Shown: positions 1 to 9,289, numbered from the stretch's first letter. The stretch is DNA of 64,000 bases from Psychrosphaera sp. B3R10 (GCF_018861025.1 NZ_JAHKQH010000036.1:24858-88857), one strand, 5' to 3'. Numbers and translations are program-made. The notes: a model not told the origin generated them from the letters alone.

Positions 1-1
1 A

Positions 2-979
2 GCTTTCTGGGGACTATACAACTTACGGGAAAAAGTGAACGAACACTTTTTGGCGAGCAAACATGACCTAAACCCCGACCAAATCGATATTGTTGAAGCC
101 AACGGCGTACTGGTTCATGGCGACAATAGAGACTTTAAAAACTTAATGGCATTTGTGGCTTCGAATAACTTAAACAATGACGACAATTACGCATATGTAG
201 ACAGTAAAATTGATATCGACAATTTTATGCGTTATCAAATTGCACAAATTTATTTCGACAACCACGATTGGCCTGGAAATAATATTAAAATGTGGCGTCC
301 CAAAAACGGCAAGTGGCATTGGATTTTATATGACACAGATTTTTCGTTTAATAACTTCCCCAGTTGGCATGAGCAAAACTCATTTGATTCGTTAAGTTTT
401 GCCACTACCGAATATGGTCCTGATTGGCCAAATCCACCTTGGTCCACATTACTACTGCGTTCGCTATTGACCAATGAAAGCTTTAAACATCGTTTTATTA
501 ATCAATTTTCAGATGACTTAAATAGTCGATTTGAACCCAACGCGGTTTCTCAACATATCGCCAATTTAGCTGCCCATATTGAGTCTGAAATTCCGGCGCA
601 ATTTCAACGTTGGACAGGCAGTAGTAGCACGCAACCGTGGCACAGCGAGGTTGCAATAATGCAAGAATTTGCCATGCTTCGCCCGGGATATATGCGCACA
701 CATATAAAAAACTATTTTGCACTAAATCAAGACTATGCACTCACCATAGACAATAATTTGCCGAACAAGGCCATGATTCAATTGAATTCAATCGAGTTAA
801 ATGCCCCTTCATGGCAAGGTCGATATTTCTCTTCCATACCTATTCAATTTGAAGCTAAGCCACAAGATAGCGTAGTCTTTTCTCATTGGTTAGTTAACGG
901 ACAAAAAATGGAAGGCGCTAAAGTGCAGATTACCCTTAGTTCAAATACGAGTGTAGAAGCCGTATTTGTAGAGCCATAA
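2..979 (+). CDS. CotH-family kinase-like protein, 5' truncated by window edge
   Basis: The reading frame is open from the first bases of the window, so the N-terminus lies outside; the first in-frame residues read AFWGLYNLREKVNEHF, the family's characteristic block. The downstream motifs NHDWPGNN and WILYDTDFSF match the metal and catalytic aspartate region of CotH kinases, an atypical kinase fold first described for Bacillus spore-coat CotH. The last 70 or so residues (VVFSHWLVNGQKMEG and beyond) resemble the small beta repeat common at the C-terminus of secreted proteins, suggesting export. It is the first visible gene of a plus-strand set with a VTC protein, DUF4956 and a porin. The family is clear; the substrate is unknown. 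Confidence 0.85.
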   Translation, partial: AFWGLYNLREKVNEHFLASKHDLNPDQIDIVEANGVLVHGDNRDFKNLMAFVASNNLNNDDNYAYVDSKIDIDNFMRYQIAQIYFDNHDWPGNNIKMWRPKNGKWHWILYDTDFSFNNFPSWHEQNSFDSLSFATTEYGPDWPNPPWSTLLLRSLLTNESFKHRFINQFSDDLNSRFEPNAVSQHIANLAAHIESEIPAQFQRWTGSSSTQPWHSEVAIMQEFAMLRPGYMRTHIKNYFALNQDYALTIDNNLPNKAMIQLNSIELNAPSWQGRYFSSIPIQFEAKPQDSVVFSHWLVNGQKMEGAKVQITLSSNTSVEAVFVEP

Positions 980-983
980 GCCT

Positions 984-1772
984 GTGGGAGCTCGTAGTTT
1001 TTCTCTCGATTTGAATATATTAAATTCGTTTAACCAGCATGGGTTAGATGATCTTAAAAATGCAAAATTAATGAATCGGGTCGACAGTAAGTTTTTGTTA
1101 CCTATGGCCCAATTGCCTTTATTGTTAAAAGACTTAAAGCCCCATTGCAGCTTGTTAAATATAAATGGCAACTTACTTGCTCAATATGAAAACGTCTATT
1201 ACGACACGCCAGAATTTGATTTTTATCATCAGCACCACAACGGTAAACTTAATCGCGTTAAAGTTCGACGACGCTGTTATGCCGATCATGATTTAGCTTT
1301 TTTTGAACTTAAAATTAAATCTAATAAATCACGCACCGAAAAAACCAGAATTAAAATTGTCGCCGACAATGAAGCTAAGCAGTTTACAACCTTTACGACG
1401 CAGCAGTGCTTGCAGAAATTTGGGGCATTAATCGATGTTCAAAATTGCAATTACCAACGGTTAAGTTTGGCAAACGAACAGCTTGGTGAGCGGGTGACAA
1501 TAGACTTAAATACTGAGTTTACAGACTTACAAACCAACAACACAATCACCCTTGACCGGGTTTGTATTGTCGAATTAAAGCAACAAAAATTAAACCTAAG
1601 CTCACCACTTTATCGAGTCTTAAAACACAACGGGTTGCGACCCAGCTCGTTTAGCAAATATTGTTTGGGGACGGCATTACTGCGACCAAATGAGATTAAA
1701 TCTAATTTATTTAAACCTACCCTTTTGGCGTTAAAACGCCGCCACGGAGTTATTAATGAACCTAACGTTTGA
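984..1772 (+). CDS. VTC-domain protein (polyphosphate polymerase-like)
   Basis: This 262-aa protein has the CYTH-like tunnel architecture of VTC domains. It shows MNRVDSKF near residue 30, YYDT near 71, a basic strand RVKVRRR near 90, ELKIK near 107, a late VELK acidic position and the terminal SSFSKYC block. In yeast Vtc4 the equivalent basic and acidic residues bind the growing polyphosphate chain and metal. The GTG start lies four bases after the CotH stop, and the 3' end overlaps the DUF4956 start by 17 bases, so translation is probably coupled. There is no signal peptide, so it is probably cytoplasmic next to its membrane partner. The polymerase reaction is inferred from family. Confidence 0.85.
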   Translation: MGARSFSLDLNILNSFNQHGLDDLKNAKLMNRVDSKFLLPMAQLPLLLKDLKPHCSLLNINGNLLAQYENVYYDTPEFDFYHQHHNGKLNRVKVRRRCYADHDLAFFELKIKSNKSRTEKTRIKIVADNEAKQFTTFTTQQCLQKFGALIDVQNCNYQRLSLANEQLGERVTIDLNTEFTDLQTNNTITLDRVCIVELKQQKLNLSSPLYRVLKHNGLRPSSFSKYCLGTALLRPNEIKSNLFKPTLLALKRRHGVINEPNV

Positions 1773-2352
1773 ACTTCTTAATACCGATTTTTTAACACGA
1801 TTCGCAATTAATTTTGTTAGTCTAATCGTTTTATTACGAGGCATTTATTATCGAAACGATGCTCAAAGTGAATCTAGTTCGGGCTTTTTAGTCTTTGGTA
1901 ATGGGGTATTTTTTGTCACCGCCCTGCTTCACGATGTCGAGATGTCCATGGGATTCGCTTTTGGTCTATTTGCCGTTTTCTCAATGTTACGCTATCGAAC
2001 CGAAACATTGTCAGTGCGTGATATGACCTACCTTTTTGTTTTAATCGCAATTTCATTACTTTCTTCGGTAAGTTCGCTAAGTATGATGGAACTTACTGGG
2101 GTCAATGCGGCTCTATGTATCATTACACGATTTAGTGAAACGTCTTTATTTACTAAAACCATCGAACACAAACTGGTTCGTTATGAAAATATTGCGTTAA
2201 TTAAGCCTAGCGAAAGTCAGCAACTTTATGCTGATTTAGAGCAACGACTTGGCGTGGAAGTGACCAACGTTGAAATCGGTGATGTCGATTTTTTAAGGGA
2301 CAGTGCCTTATTAAAAGTGTTTTATCGTCGTCCCGTGAACCCCATAGAATAA
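1756..2352 (+). CDS. DUF4956 family membrane protein
   Basis: This 198-aa protein has about four hydrophobic segments in its first 130 residues and a soluble C-terminal part of about 65 residues (VTNVEIGDVDFLRDSALLKV). The central block GFAFGLFAVFSMLRYRTE is characteristic of DUF4956. The family is often found beside VTC-domain genes and may form a membrane partner for them; its biochemical role is unknown. GGAG precedes the ATG at a usual distance, and the start overlaps the end of the VTC gene. Confidence 0.85.
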   Translation: MNLTFELLNTDFLTRFAINFVSLIVLLRGIYYRNDAQSESSSGFLVFGNGVFFVTALLHDVEMSMGFAFGLFAVFSMLRYRTETLSVRDMTYLFVLIAISLLSSVSSLSMMELTGVNAALCIITRFSETSLFTKTIEHKLVRYENIALIKPSESQQLYADLEQRLGVEVTNVEIGDVDFLRDSALLKVFYRRPVNPIE

Positions 2353-2363
2353 AGTGATGATAT

Positions 2364-3557
2364 ATGTTTTATAAACCTTTTGATTTATCAATCGTTAACA
2401 ATACTGCCCAAGCTGCATTTGCTTTATCGGTATTGACGCTCTTTACATTACCCGCTGCAACAGCCGCCGAATCAATTGTTGAAAACGAGGCCGAACAAAA
2501 ACCGGCTTTAGAGATATCAGGCAAGGTTATGGTTGATGTTCGTCAAGCAGATGATTTGTTTCTCGACGATGATTTTGAAGATGCATTACTGCGGCGCTTA
2601 GACTTAACCGCTGAATATACATTTTCTGAACTTTGGAGTGCCGAACTCCAAGTCGCCTACGACCAAATAGAAGAGAAAATAGAAGTCAAAGACGCCAGTA
2701 TTAAAAGCAAATATTTTTCTGCCTTTAACGTTACGGTAGGTCAATTTAAAGAGCCTATGGGTTTAGAATATCTAACAAGCTCAACAAAAGTTGGGGCCAT
2801 GGAACGGTCGATGGCAACCAATACTTTTGCTCCTAAACGCAATGCCGGGATCATGCTTAGCGATAACCAAAAGCGCTATACGTGGGCTGTCGGTGTATTT
2901 AATAACTCCGAAGACATTGATTTTAAACAAACAGCGATAACCGCTCGGGCGACATATAACAAAAAGTTTCTTTTGCCATTCAGTCAAACCAATAAGTTCA
3001 GATTGCATCTTGGTCTTTCTGCCACCAGCCGCAATCAAGATCCAGATGACTCAATTCGAATTAACGAAGACTTAGAGCTTTATGGATCTAATTCAATTAT
3101 AGAAAGTGAAAAAATCGACGCGACTGACCAATCTACCACCGGACTTGAATTTGCGTTTATAGCTGAAAGAGTTGTTTTGCAAGGCGAATATTTTAACCAA
3201 AAAGTCACTGCCGCCCCAGACTCGTCAGACTTAAACAGTCAATACGATGGTTTCTACACACAAATGACCTACACCTTAACCGGTGAAGAAATGGACTACA
3301 AAAATGGCAAACTCGGAGGCATAAAACCAGAATCGGATTATGGTGCTTTAAGTTTAGTGGTTCGATATGGTGAGCTAAATGCGCGGGATAATTACGATGG
3401 TACGGAAGCGACATCGCTTTATTACGGTTTAAACTACACCTATAGCAAACATCTTAGAGCCCAGCTTGGTTATCAACAAGCCGATATATCAGGTAAAAAC
3501 GCTTTGCTCATTAATCATGGTTCCGCGACCTCTTTGAGGTTACAGTATTCATTTTAA
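2364..3557 (+). CDS. OprO/OprP-type outer-membrane porin
   Basis: This 397-aa protein has a signal peptide ending near TAAES, then alternating beta-strand sequence finishing in an aromatic C-terminus (LRLQYSF) as expected for BamA-dependent insertion. VTVGQFKEPMGLEYLTSS, followed by a conserved AMERS and NAGIMLSDN, matches the phosphate-selective porin O/P family. The Pseudomonas members take up phosphate or pyrophosphate. Being the last gene of a set with a polyphosphate polymerase-like VTC protein makes a phosphate-linked role attractive, but family members also occur as general porins. It ends just before a strong terminator. Confidence 0.85.
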   Translation: MFYKPFDLSIVNNTAQAAFALSVLTLFTLPAATAAESIVENEAEQKPALEISGKVMVDVRQADDLFLDDDFEDALLRRLDLTAEYTFSELWSAELQVAYDQIEEKIEVKDASIKSKYFSAFNVTVGQFKEPMGLEYLTSSTKVGAMERSMATNTFAPKRNAGIMLSDNQKRYTWAVGVFNNSEDIDFKQTAITARATYNKKFLLPFSQTNKFRLHLGLSATSRNQDPDDSIRINEDLELYGSNSIIESEKIDATDQSTTGLEFAFIAERVVLQGEYFNQKVTAAPDSSDLNSQYDGFYTQMTYTLTGEEMDYKNGKLGGIKPESDYGALSLVVRYGELNARDNYDGTEATSLYYGLNYTYSKHLRAQLGYQQADISGKNALLINHGSATSLRLQYSF

Positions 3558-3582
3558 ATAAAGGTTCCTTACCCTGTATAAT

Positions 3583-3613
3583 AAAAAACGGTCACCTTTG
3601 GTGACCGTTTTTT
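3583..3613. terminator. Bidirectional intrinsic terminator
   Basis: A 14-bp perfect inverted repeat (AAAAAACGGTCACC, loop TTT, then its complement) is flanked by A and T runs on the two sides. It lies between the plus-strand porin and the minus-strand mscS-type gene and can end transcription in both directions. Confidence 0.9.
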
Positions 3614-3662
3614 ATTGATGGCATAACGTACTAACGTCATCAACCGTATTGAAAATTGTTAA

Positions 3663-4541
3663 TTATTTTGGTGCCCGAGTAATGGTAACCGCACCGTCAA
3701 TATGGACGTCACGTTGTGGAAACGCAATAACAATGTTCTTTTCTTCAAATAACTCGCTTATCCTGAACCTGATGCGACTTCGAGCCATTCTCAGTCCACC
3801 TTCAACACTTGAGTTAATCCAAAAATTAACGTCAAATATTAGCGCGTTATCGCCAAAATCCTCAAACGTAACAATCGGTTTTGGATCTTGCAATACTTCC
3901 TGCTGCTCATCTGTCGCCTGTTGAATTAACGCCGCAACTTGTTTTGGATCTGAGCCATAGGCTACCCCAATTCGTACAGTAGAACGGACTAACCGGTCTA
4001 CTAACGTCCAGTTAACCACGGTATTTTCCAGCAGTTTACTGTTTGGTATTAGCATATGAACCCCGTCCACTCGTCGTATACGAGTTGACCGCGTATTGAT
4101 CTCTTCAACCACACCTTTAACTTCTTCAACTTCTAAAAAGTCGCCTATTCTTATTGGCTTTTCCCACATCAAAATCCAACCACTGATGAAGTTGTTAATG
4201 ATGTTTTGGGCTCCAAAACCAAAACCGATGGCAATGGCACCCGAAAGAAATGCAAACGCAGTTATCGGCACATTTAAAATGTCTAAAATGGTGATAACCA
4301 AAATCGCTATCGCAACAACATAAAACAATCGTTGCATCAAGTGAATGACATTAGGGTCGGTGTGTTTTGACGCCAAATTTTGACTAACACGTCGAACTAA
4401 CATCTTAGTTAGCTTTAGACCCAAAACAATCAATATCGGTATCATAAGCAGCCCACCAAAGGTGATGGGTTGCTCCGACACAGTAAATATTGTTGTCCCT
4501 AATACATCTCTAATCGAACTAAATGTTTGCTGAAAATCCAT
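3663..4541 (-). CDS. MscS-family small-conductance mechanosensitive channel
   Basis: This 292-aa protein has three membrane segments near residues 25-50, 68-92 and 95-125. The pore helix is rich in Gly and Ala (SGAIAIGFGFGAQNIINNFISG), followed by the beta domain motif IRIGDFLEV and NSKLLENTVVNW. It opens under membrane tension to release solutes during hypo-osmotic shock. It is the last gene of the rimK operon, three bases after the stop of the protease-like gene, so the genes are probably cotranscribed. A second MscS gene lies at 62516-63409. Confidence 0.9.
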   Translation of the reverse strand: MDFQQTFSSIRDVLGTTIFTVSEQPITFGGLLMIPILIVLGLKLTKMLVRRVSQNLASKHTDPNVIHLMQRLFYVVAIAILVITILDILNVPITAFAFLSGAIAIGFGFGAQNIINNFISGWILMWEKPIRIGDFLEVEEVKGVVEEINTRSTRIRRVDGVHMLIPNSKLLENTVVNWTLVDRLVRSTVRIGVAYGSDPKQVAALIQQATDEQQEVLQDPKPIVTFEDFGDNALIFDVNFWINSSVEGGLRMARSRIRFRISELFEEKNIVIAFPQRDVHIDGAVTITRAPK

Positions 4542-4544
4542 AAC

Positions 4545-4994
4545 TTACACTTTTATTTCGTCGTTAGTTTGAGAATTAATAAACACTTTTGATGGGTCCA
4601 CCAAAAATCGCTTACCTATTGCTTCACGGCCAAACAACATTAAGTAGTTCATGTCAGAGCGGTCAGTCAACGATATTTCAATCATCCACTGCTCGTCACC
4701 TAACTCACATAAAGTTTCAATGACGTAACGTTGCTCTGCTTCACCGTTTGATGATTTCACTTTGCGAATATCACAAATAGGTGCAATACAACTGACGACC
4801 TTGTCAACATTATGGACATCAGGATGAATATCAAACTTGACTAAAGGCTTGCCTTTTTTAACTACTTTTTGAATATTATCAACATGTAACGATGACGTTT
4901 TAGCGCCAGTATCCACTCGTACTTGTAAATCACCTATCGCCAAATCTGGCAATGCTATCGATTCTAAACGCCCTATGATTTTTTTGTTATTCAT
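4545..4994 (-). CDS. RimK-associated retropepsin-like protease (RimB/COG4067 type)
   Basis: This is a protein of about 149 aa with VDTGAKTSSLHV near the N-terminus, the D-T-G active-site motif of retropepsin-like aspartic endopeptidases (formerly listed as ATP-dependent zinc proteases). YLMLFGREAIGKRFLVDP near the C-terminus is also typical. Members lie beside rimK-type ligases and, in Pseudomonas, the RimB homologue modulates RimK. ATG at 4994 is chosen because AGGA lies seven bases upstream; a GTG one codon earlier is possible. It sits between the AstE-like deacylase and the mscS gene. Confidence 0.85.
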   Translation of the reverse strand: MNNKKIIGRLESIALPDLAIGDLQVRVDTGAKTSSLHVDNIQKVVKKGKPLVKFDIHPDVHNVDKVVSCIAPICDIRKVKSSNGEAEQRYVIETLCELGDEQWMIEISLTDRSDMNYLMLFGREAIGKRFLVDPSKVFINSQTNDEIKV

Positions 4995-5009
4995 CACTGA
5001 GTCCTAAAT

Positions 5010-6035
5010 TTAAATTTGCATACCATCAGGTAATAATTGGCCCTGAACAGTTTCAATTTGCTCTACAATGTCCTGGCTATCTTCTTCAAAGTCAGCAATG
5101 TGGAACATAGCTTCACCTTCCTGCACTAACGGAATATTTTGTTTGCCAATCAAAATACCGCTGCGTGTTGCTTTTACAACATCGATGACTTCACCAAATG
5201 GACTACCGATTTCAGCTAAGATATCGTTTTTCTCGATTTGGTCACCTAAATCAACTTTATTGTGAACAATGCCACTCGCATTTGCCCGCATCCAGCCACT
5301 GCTATTAGCAATAAAAGGTTCTAATGGTTTCCGTTTTTTGCCCGAGCTTCTTCGCATCATGCCTAAAAACTGTAAAACATTTAATATACCTTTCATTCCA
5401 GCTCGGATTGAAAACTCGTCAAATCGTAAAGCTTCACCGGCTTCGTACAACAATACCTTAGTATCATTTTCTACTGCCGCTTGACGCAAAGAACCGTCTA
5501 ATACGTTTGAATGCAATACAACAGGAACCCCAAATACTTGGGCTAACTCTTTAGTAGCATCATCGGTTAAATCGGCACGAATTTGTGGCAAATTAGAACG
5601 ATGAATCGCACCTGTGTGCAAATCAATACCGTAGTCACACTGCTTGACTATTTCATTCAAAAATTTAAACGCAACACGACCAGCCAATGAACCTTTACTT
5701 GACCCCGGAAAACAACGGTTTAGGTCACGTCGGTCAGGCATATAACGGCTTTGATTTACAACGCCATATACGTTAACCATAGGCACAGCAATTACAGTTC
5801 CACGAATAATTTTAAAGTTCTTCTGGGTGATAAGACGGCGGATAATTTCAATCCCATTCAACTCATCACCATGCACAGCTGCACTTATAAATATTGTTGG
5901 CCCTGGTTTTTTAGAGCGAAAAATATGCACAGGTAAAGATACATCAGCATCGGTATACAATTTAGCAACGGGTAATTCAATTTTACGTTGCTCACCTGGC
6001 ATAATTGTAAATTCGCCAATTTTTAATGGCGCCAT
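5010..6035 (-). CDS. Succinylglutamate desuccinylase/aspartoacylase-family metallohydrolase
   Basis: The zinc-binding motifs of M14-like deacylases are visible: VHGDELNG (His and Glu), DRRDLNRCFPG (substrate Arg), DLHTGA (His) and LYEAGE (catalytic Glu). The C-terminal 90 residues form the usual beta domain. The substrate is unknown; the tight association with rimK and a protease suggests processing of glutamylated or acylated peptides (inference). The start is ambiguous: ATG at 6035 has AAAGGA six bases upstream, while ATG at 6050 has a weaker AGG. Expected length is 341-346 aa. Confidence 0.85.
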   Translation of the reverse strand: MAPLKIGEFTIMPGEQRKIELPVAKLYTDADVSLPVHIFRSKKPGPTIFISAAVHGDELNGIEIIRRLITQKNFKIIRGTVIAVPMVNVYGVVNQSRYMPDRRDLNRCFPGSSKGSLAGRVAFKFLNEIVKQCDYGIDLHTGAIHRSNLPQIRADLTDDATKELAQVFGVPVVLHSNVLDGSLRQAAVENDTKVLLYEAGEALRFDEFSIRAGMKGILNVLQFLGMMRRSSGKKRKPLEPFIANSSGWMRANASGIVHNKVDLGDQIEKNDILAEIGSPFGEVIDVVKATRSGILIGKQNIPLVQEGEAMFHIADFEEDSQDIVEQIETVQGQLLPDGMQI

Positions 6036-6061
6036 CGTCATTCCTTTCATATCTTTACCTA

Positions 6062-6967
6062 CTAACCTTTACCGCGCGTTTTTGTCGCATGTAGTTTTGC
6101 ATTTTTTTCAATAAATTCGATAACCATTCCGGCTACGTCTTTACCCGTCGCATTTTCAATACCTTCAAGACCTGGAGAAGAGTTAACTTCCATAACCATA
6201 GGTCCGTTTTGTGAACGCAGTAAATCGACCCCACATACATTCAAACCCATTATTTTTGCTGCGTTTACCGCAGTCTCACGCTCTTGTTTCGTTAACTTGA
6301 TCACTTCAGCAGATCCGCCACGGTGTAAGTTAGAACGGAATTCACCTTCAGCACCTTGACGTTTCATCGCGGCAACCACTTTACCGCCAACCACCAAACA
6401 GCGAATATCGGCACCACCAGCTTCTTTAATAAATTCTTGAACCAATATGTTTGCTTTTAAGCCCATGAACGCTTCAATAATCGCTTCAGCAGCTTTTGCC
6501 GTATCGGCTAATACAACACCAATTCCCTGTGTACCTTCAAGTAATTTGATAACAACGGGTGCGCCACCAACATTTTTAATTAAGTCTTTAATGTTGTCTG
6601 GCTTGCTCGCGAAACCAGTGCGCGGTAGACCAATGCCCCTACGAGATAACAATTGTAAAGAGCGTAATTTGTCACGAGAACGACTGATAGCAACCGATTC
6701 GTTAACGTTAAACGTTCCCATCATCTCAAACTGACGCGCAACCGCAGTACCGTAAAACGTTACCGACGCACCAATTCGCGGAATAATCGCATCATACATT
6801 GGCAGTTCTTTACCATGGTAACGAACCGTTGGACGACTACTCGTGATGTCCATGTAGCAATGAAGAGTGTCGATAATATCCACTTCGTGACCCATTGCTT
6901 CGCCAGCTTCTTTTAAGCGACGAGTTGAGTATAAGTTTGCGTTGCGAGATAAAATTGCGATTTTCAT
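6062..6967 (-). CDS. rimK: RimK ATP-grasp alpha-L-glutamate ligase (ribosomal protein S6 modification)
   Basis: This 301-aa protein is collinear with E. coli Rim[21 protein letters not shown] at the N-terminus, [50 protein letters not shown] (ATP-grasp loop), [25 protein letters not shown] and [14 protein letters not shown] (Mg-ATP site). RimK adds glutamates to the C-terminus of ribosomal protein S6. It is the first gene of a four-gene minus-strand operon ending in mscS. A LysR gene diverges from it across 148 bases. Confidence 0.95.
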   Translation of the reverse strand: MKIAILSRNANLYSTRRLKEAGEAMGHEVDIIDTLHCYMDITSSRPTVRYHGKELPMYDAIIPRIGASVTFYGTAVARQFEMMGTFNVNESVAISRSRDKLRSLQLLSRRGIGLPRTGFASKPDNIKDLIKNVGGAPVVIKLLEGTQGIGVVLADTAKAAEAIIEAFMGLKANILVQEFIKEAGGADIRCLVVGGKVVAAMKRQGAEGEFRSNLHRGGSAEVIKLTKQERETAVNAAKIMGLNVCGVDLLRSQNGPMVMEVNSSPGLEGIENATGKDVAGMVIEFIEKNAKLHATKTRGKG

Positions 6968-7115
6968 AATATTTTGTCCAACTTTTAAGTTTGTTTCCGT
7001 TTCACTAACGGGTTAATGTTTAAAGAGTGTAGACTGCATTTATCAAACAACAAAACGCAATATTTTGGTCGGTTTAATCAATTTTTTTGATTAGACTGGT
7101 AAGAAAGAAAAAGCC

Positions 7116-7964
7116 ATGAAAATTGAATTACTTAAAACATTCTTGGAAGTAAGCCGTACGCTGCATTTTCGACTTGCGGCAGAATCGCTCTATATAACTC
7201 AATCCGCCGTGAGTGCACGAATTAAACTGCTCGAAGACGATTTAGGGGTCATGTTATTTGACCGCAGTCAAAAACACCTCAAATTAACACCGGAAGGCAA
7301 TCGATTAATAAAACACGCCAACGAGCTGTTATTAATGTGGCAGAAGACCAAACAAGATGTTGGCGTCTCTGAACATATTTCGTCGCAACTGGTCATTGGG
7401 TCAATGATGTCTATTTGGGATATTATTTTGCAGAGTTGGTTACAAAAAATTCATCGAAATTTAGATGACTTAAGTTTGATGACAACAAACTATAGCCCTT
7501 TTGAATTGCGGAAAAATCTTCTTAGTCGCCTAATTGATATCGCGTTTTTGTTTGAGCCCCCTTATGTAGAAGAACTAATGACTGAAAAAGTCGCTACAGT
7601 TCCTTTAACGCTAGTTTCATCAGAACCAATGCCACTAAATTCAGCAATAAATATGGATAATTATGTCATGGTTGATTACGGCGAGGCCATTAATGCACAG
7701 CATTTAAGGGAGTTTAGTGCAGCGCCACCGCCAAAACATATGATGAGCCAACCTAGAATTGCACTCAATTTTATATTAGATGCCGGAGGCAGTGCTTATC
7801 TTCCCCGTCAGATGACGTTTGAGCATATTGCGTCACAACGGTTACATCTAATTGAAAGCGCACCGGTTTATTCCCGGGACGTGTACGCCGCATATTTAGC
7901 TAAAAGCCAAAAAGTAGAAATTATCGAGCAGGTTTTGAATTTATTTCCCCACATAAAATTTTAG
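7116..7964 (+). CDS. hdfR: LysR-family transcriptional regulator, HdfR-like
   Basis: This 282-aa protein starts MKIELLKTFLEVSRTLHFRL, very close to E. coli HdfR, with the helix-turn-helix AAESLYITQSAVSARIKLLE and then a LysR effector domain. HdfR represses flhDC in E. coli; here its targets are unknown. It is transcribed away from rimK and may control that operon, since LysR regulators often act on the divergent neighbour (inference). Confidence 0.85.
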   Translation: MKIELLKTFLEVSRTLHFRLAAESLYITQSAVSARIKLLEDDLGVMLFDRSQKHLKLTPEGNRLIKHANELLLMWQKTKQDVGVSEHISSQLVIGSMMSIWDIILQSWLQKIHRNLDDLSLMTTNYSPFELRKNLLSRLIDIAFLFEPPYVEELMTEKVATVPLTLVSSEPMPLNSAINMDNYVMVDYGEAINAQHLREFSAAPPPKHMMSQPRIALNFILDAGGSAYLPRQMTFEHIASQRLHLIESAPVYSRDVYAAYLAKSQKVEIIEQVLNLFPHIKF

Positions 7965-7969
7965 GGCAT

Positions 7970-8001
7970 AAAAAATGCGCTTCGTAACTGTAAGCGCATT
8001 T
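7970..8001 (-). terminator. Intrinsic terminator for the zntB-like gene
   Basis: A 10-bp inverted repeat (AAATGCGCTT / AAGCGCATTT) with a nine-base loop, followed on the minus strand by six T. It lies in the 54-base gap between convergent genes and best serves the minus-strand gene. Confidence 0.7.
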
Positions 8002-8018
8002 GCAAATGTTAAGTTCTG

Positions 8019-8981
8019 TTAAAACCACTTATTCTTTTTAAATAACCAAATTTGTACAGAAATTATAGCCACTAAGCTTGCTACAAAAACACTAAACGCG
8101 GTCGAGCTTTCGGCACCTGGGATACCCCCAACGTTGACTCCCCACAATCCTGTTAAAAAACCCAGCGGTAAAAATATTGCGGCCACAATCGACAACACAT
8201 ACATTCTGCTGTTCATTTGCTCGGCAAGACCATTACTTAACTCTTCTTGTGTCACTGCAGCTCGGTCGCGGACAGAATCTAAGTCTTCGACTAAACGGGT
8301 GAGATGATCAGTGGTTTCACGCAATTGAATTTTTTCTGAAGCGGTAAAAAATGCAATCTTTTCACTTATCAGCTGATTCATCGCTTCTTTTTGTGGGGAC
8401 AAATAACGTCGAAGTGAAATAATTTGGCGTCGCACATCTGATATTTCGTTACGCAGAGCATAGCTATTGTTCGTTAAAATACTCTCTTCGATAACTGAAA
8501 CCTTATCTTCAATATCTTCAATGGTGTTGGTCATTCTAGAGATCAATAGATCGGTCAGTTGCACCACAAGATCAGTGGCAGACTTTGGTCCCGTACCATT
8601 TTCCATACTTACAGCAATATCGTTAGCCGATAATAATCTCCGACGTCTGGTACTGATCACGCGGTTTTTGGTTACCCACAGGCGAATTGACACCATATCT
8701 TCTGGATCACTATTGGGCGCTAAATTAACACCACGCAATGAGATGAGTAAACCATCGTCTAGCGTCGTCGCGCGGGGACGCGTTTCATCACACAATAATG
8801 CATCAGCAACGACGGGATTAAGTCCACTGACTTCCCTTAAATAGGTCTGGGTTGTCTCTTCTGTGTAGTCAAAGTGCAACCAGCTTGGACGGTTATTATC
8901 TAACTCATTTAATGACGGAATGGGATCTGCTGGCCCTTCCGCATTAAAGTAAAAGCCATAAATAAAATCTGAATTTGACAT
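8019..8981 (-). CDS. zntB: ZntB-like CorA-family metal transporter
   Basis: This is a protein of about 320 aa with a long soluble N-terminal domain, a coiled helical region, and two C-terminal membrane helices joined by the GVNVGGIPG loop, the ZntB version of the CorA GxN filter. The C-terminus is KKNKWF. ZntB moves Zn2+ (reported as efflux, later as proton-coupled uptake). The start at 8981 (MSNSDFIYG) is preferred because the family begins here and AAGG lies upstream; an in-frame ATG at 9038 has no ribosome site. Confidence 0.88.
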   Translation of the reverse strand: MSNSDFIYGFYFNAEGPADPIPSLNELDNNRPSWLHFDYTEETTQTYLREVSGLNPVVADALLCDETRPRATTLDDGLLISLRGVNLAPNSDPEDMVSIRLWVTKNRVISTRRRRLLSANDIAVSMENGTGPKSATDLVVQLTDLLISRMTNTIEDIEDKVSVIEESILTNNSYALRNEISDVRRQIISLRRYLSPQKEAMNQLISEKIAFFTASEKIQLRETTDHLTRLVEDLDSVRDRAAVTQEELSNGLAEQMNSRMYVLSIVAAIFLPLGFLTGLWGVNVGGIPGAESSTAFSVFVASLVAIISVQIWLFKKNKWF

Positions 8982-9115
8982 AAATTGTTCAAACCTTATA
9001 AGTTTGTTACCTGTAGAATTACCGCTAAACATACACAAATAAACCGAAGTCGCACATCAATTTATTCCTAAAACAGCGTTTATTTTATGCCGCGTTTCGC
9101 AATTAACTCGGGCGA

Positions 9116-9289
9116 CTAAGGCTCATTTGGTGTTTTTCCCACGTCGTGGTTAACCTCTGTATCTGGTTGTTTATTTTTTTGCTCAATTTGCCATTTCTCC
9201 AGCTCAGCAAAATACACATCCCAGACACATGGACAACAACTACCGCCGCCACAACATTCACTCAAGCCGGGTTTTTCTGGTTTTTCCAT
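9116..9289 (-). CDS. 57-aa oxidoreductase-like domain protein (Cys-rich)
   Basis: A small open frame encodes a 57-aa protein beginning MEKPEKPGLSECCGGGSCC and continuing PCVWDVYFAEL. The C-C-G-x-G-x-C-x-P-C-V-W-D-x-Y pattern is that of the short oxidoreductase-like domain family (PF09791), a Cys-rich module of unknown mechanism, possibly metal- or Fe-S-binding. No strong ribosome site is visible. It lies alone between the zntB-like gene and the flavodoxin-like gene on the same strand. The call rests on the unmistakable motif. Confidence 0.8.
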   Translation of the reverse strand: MEKPEKPGLSECCGGGSCCPCVWDVYFAELEKWQIEQKNKQPDTEVNHDVGKTPNEP

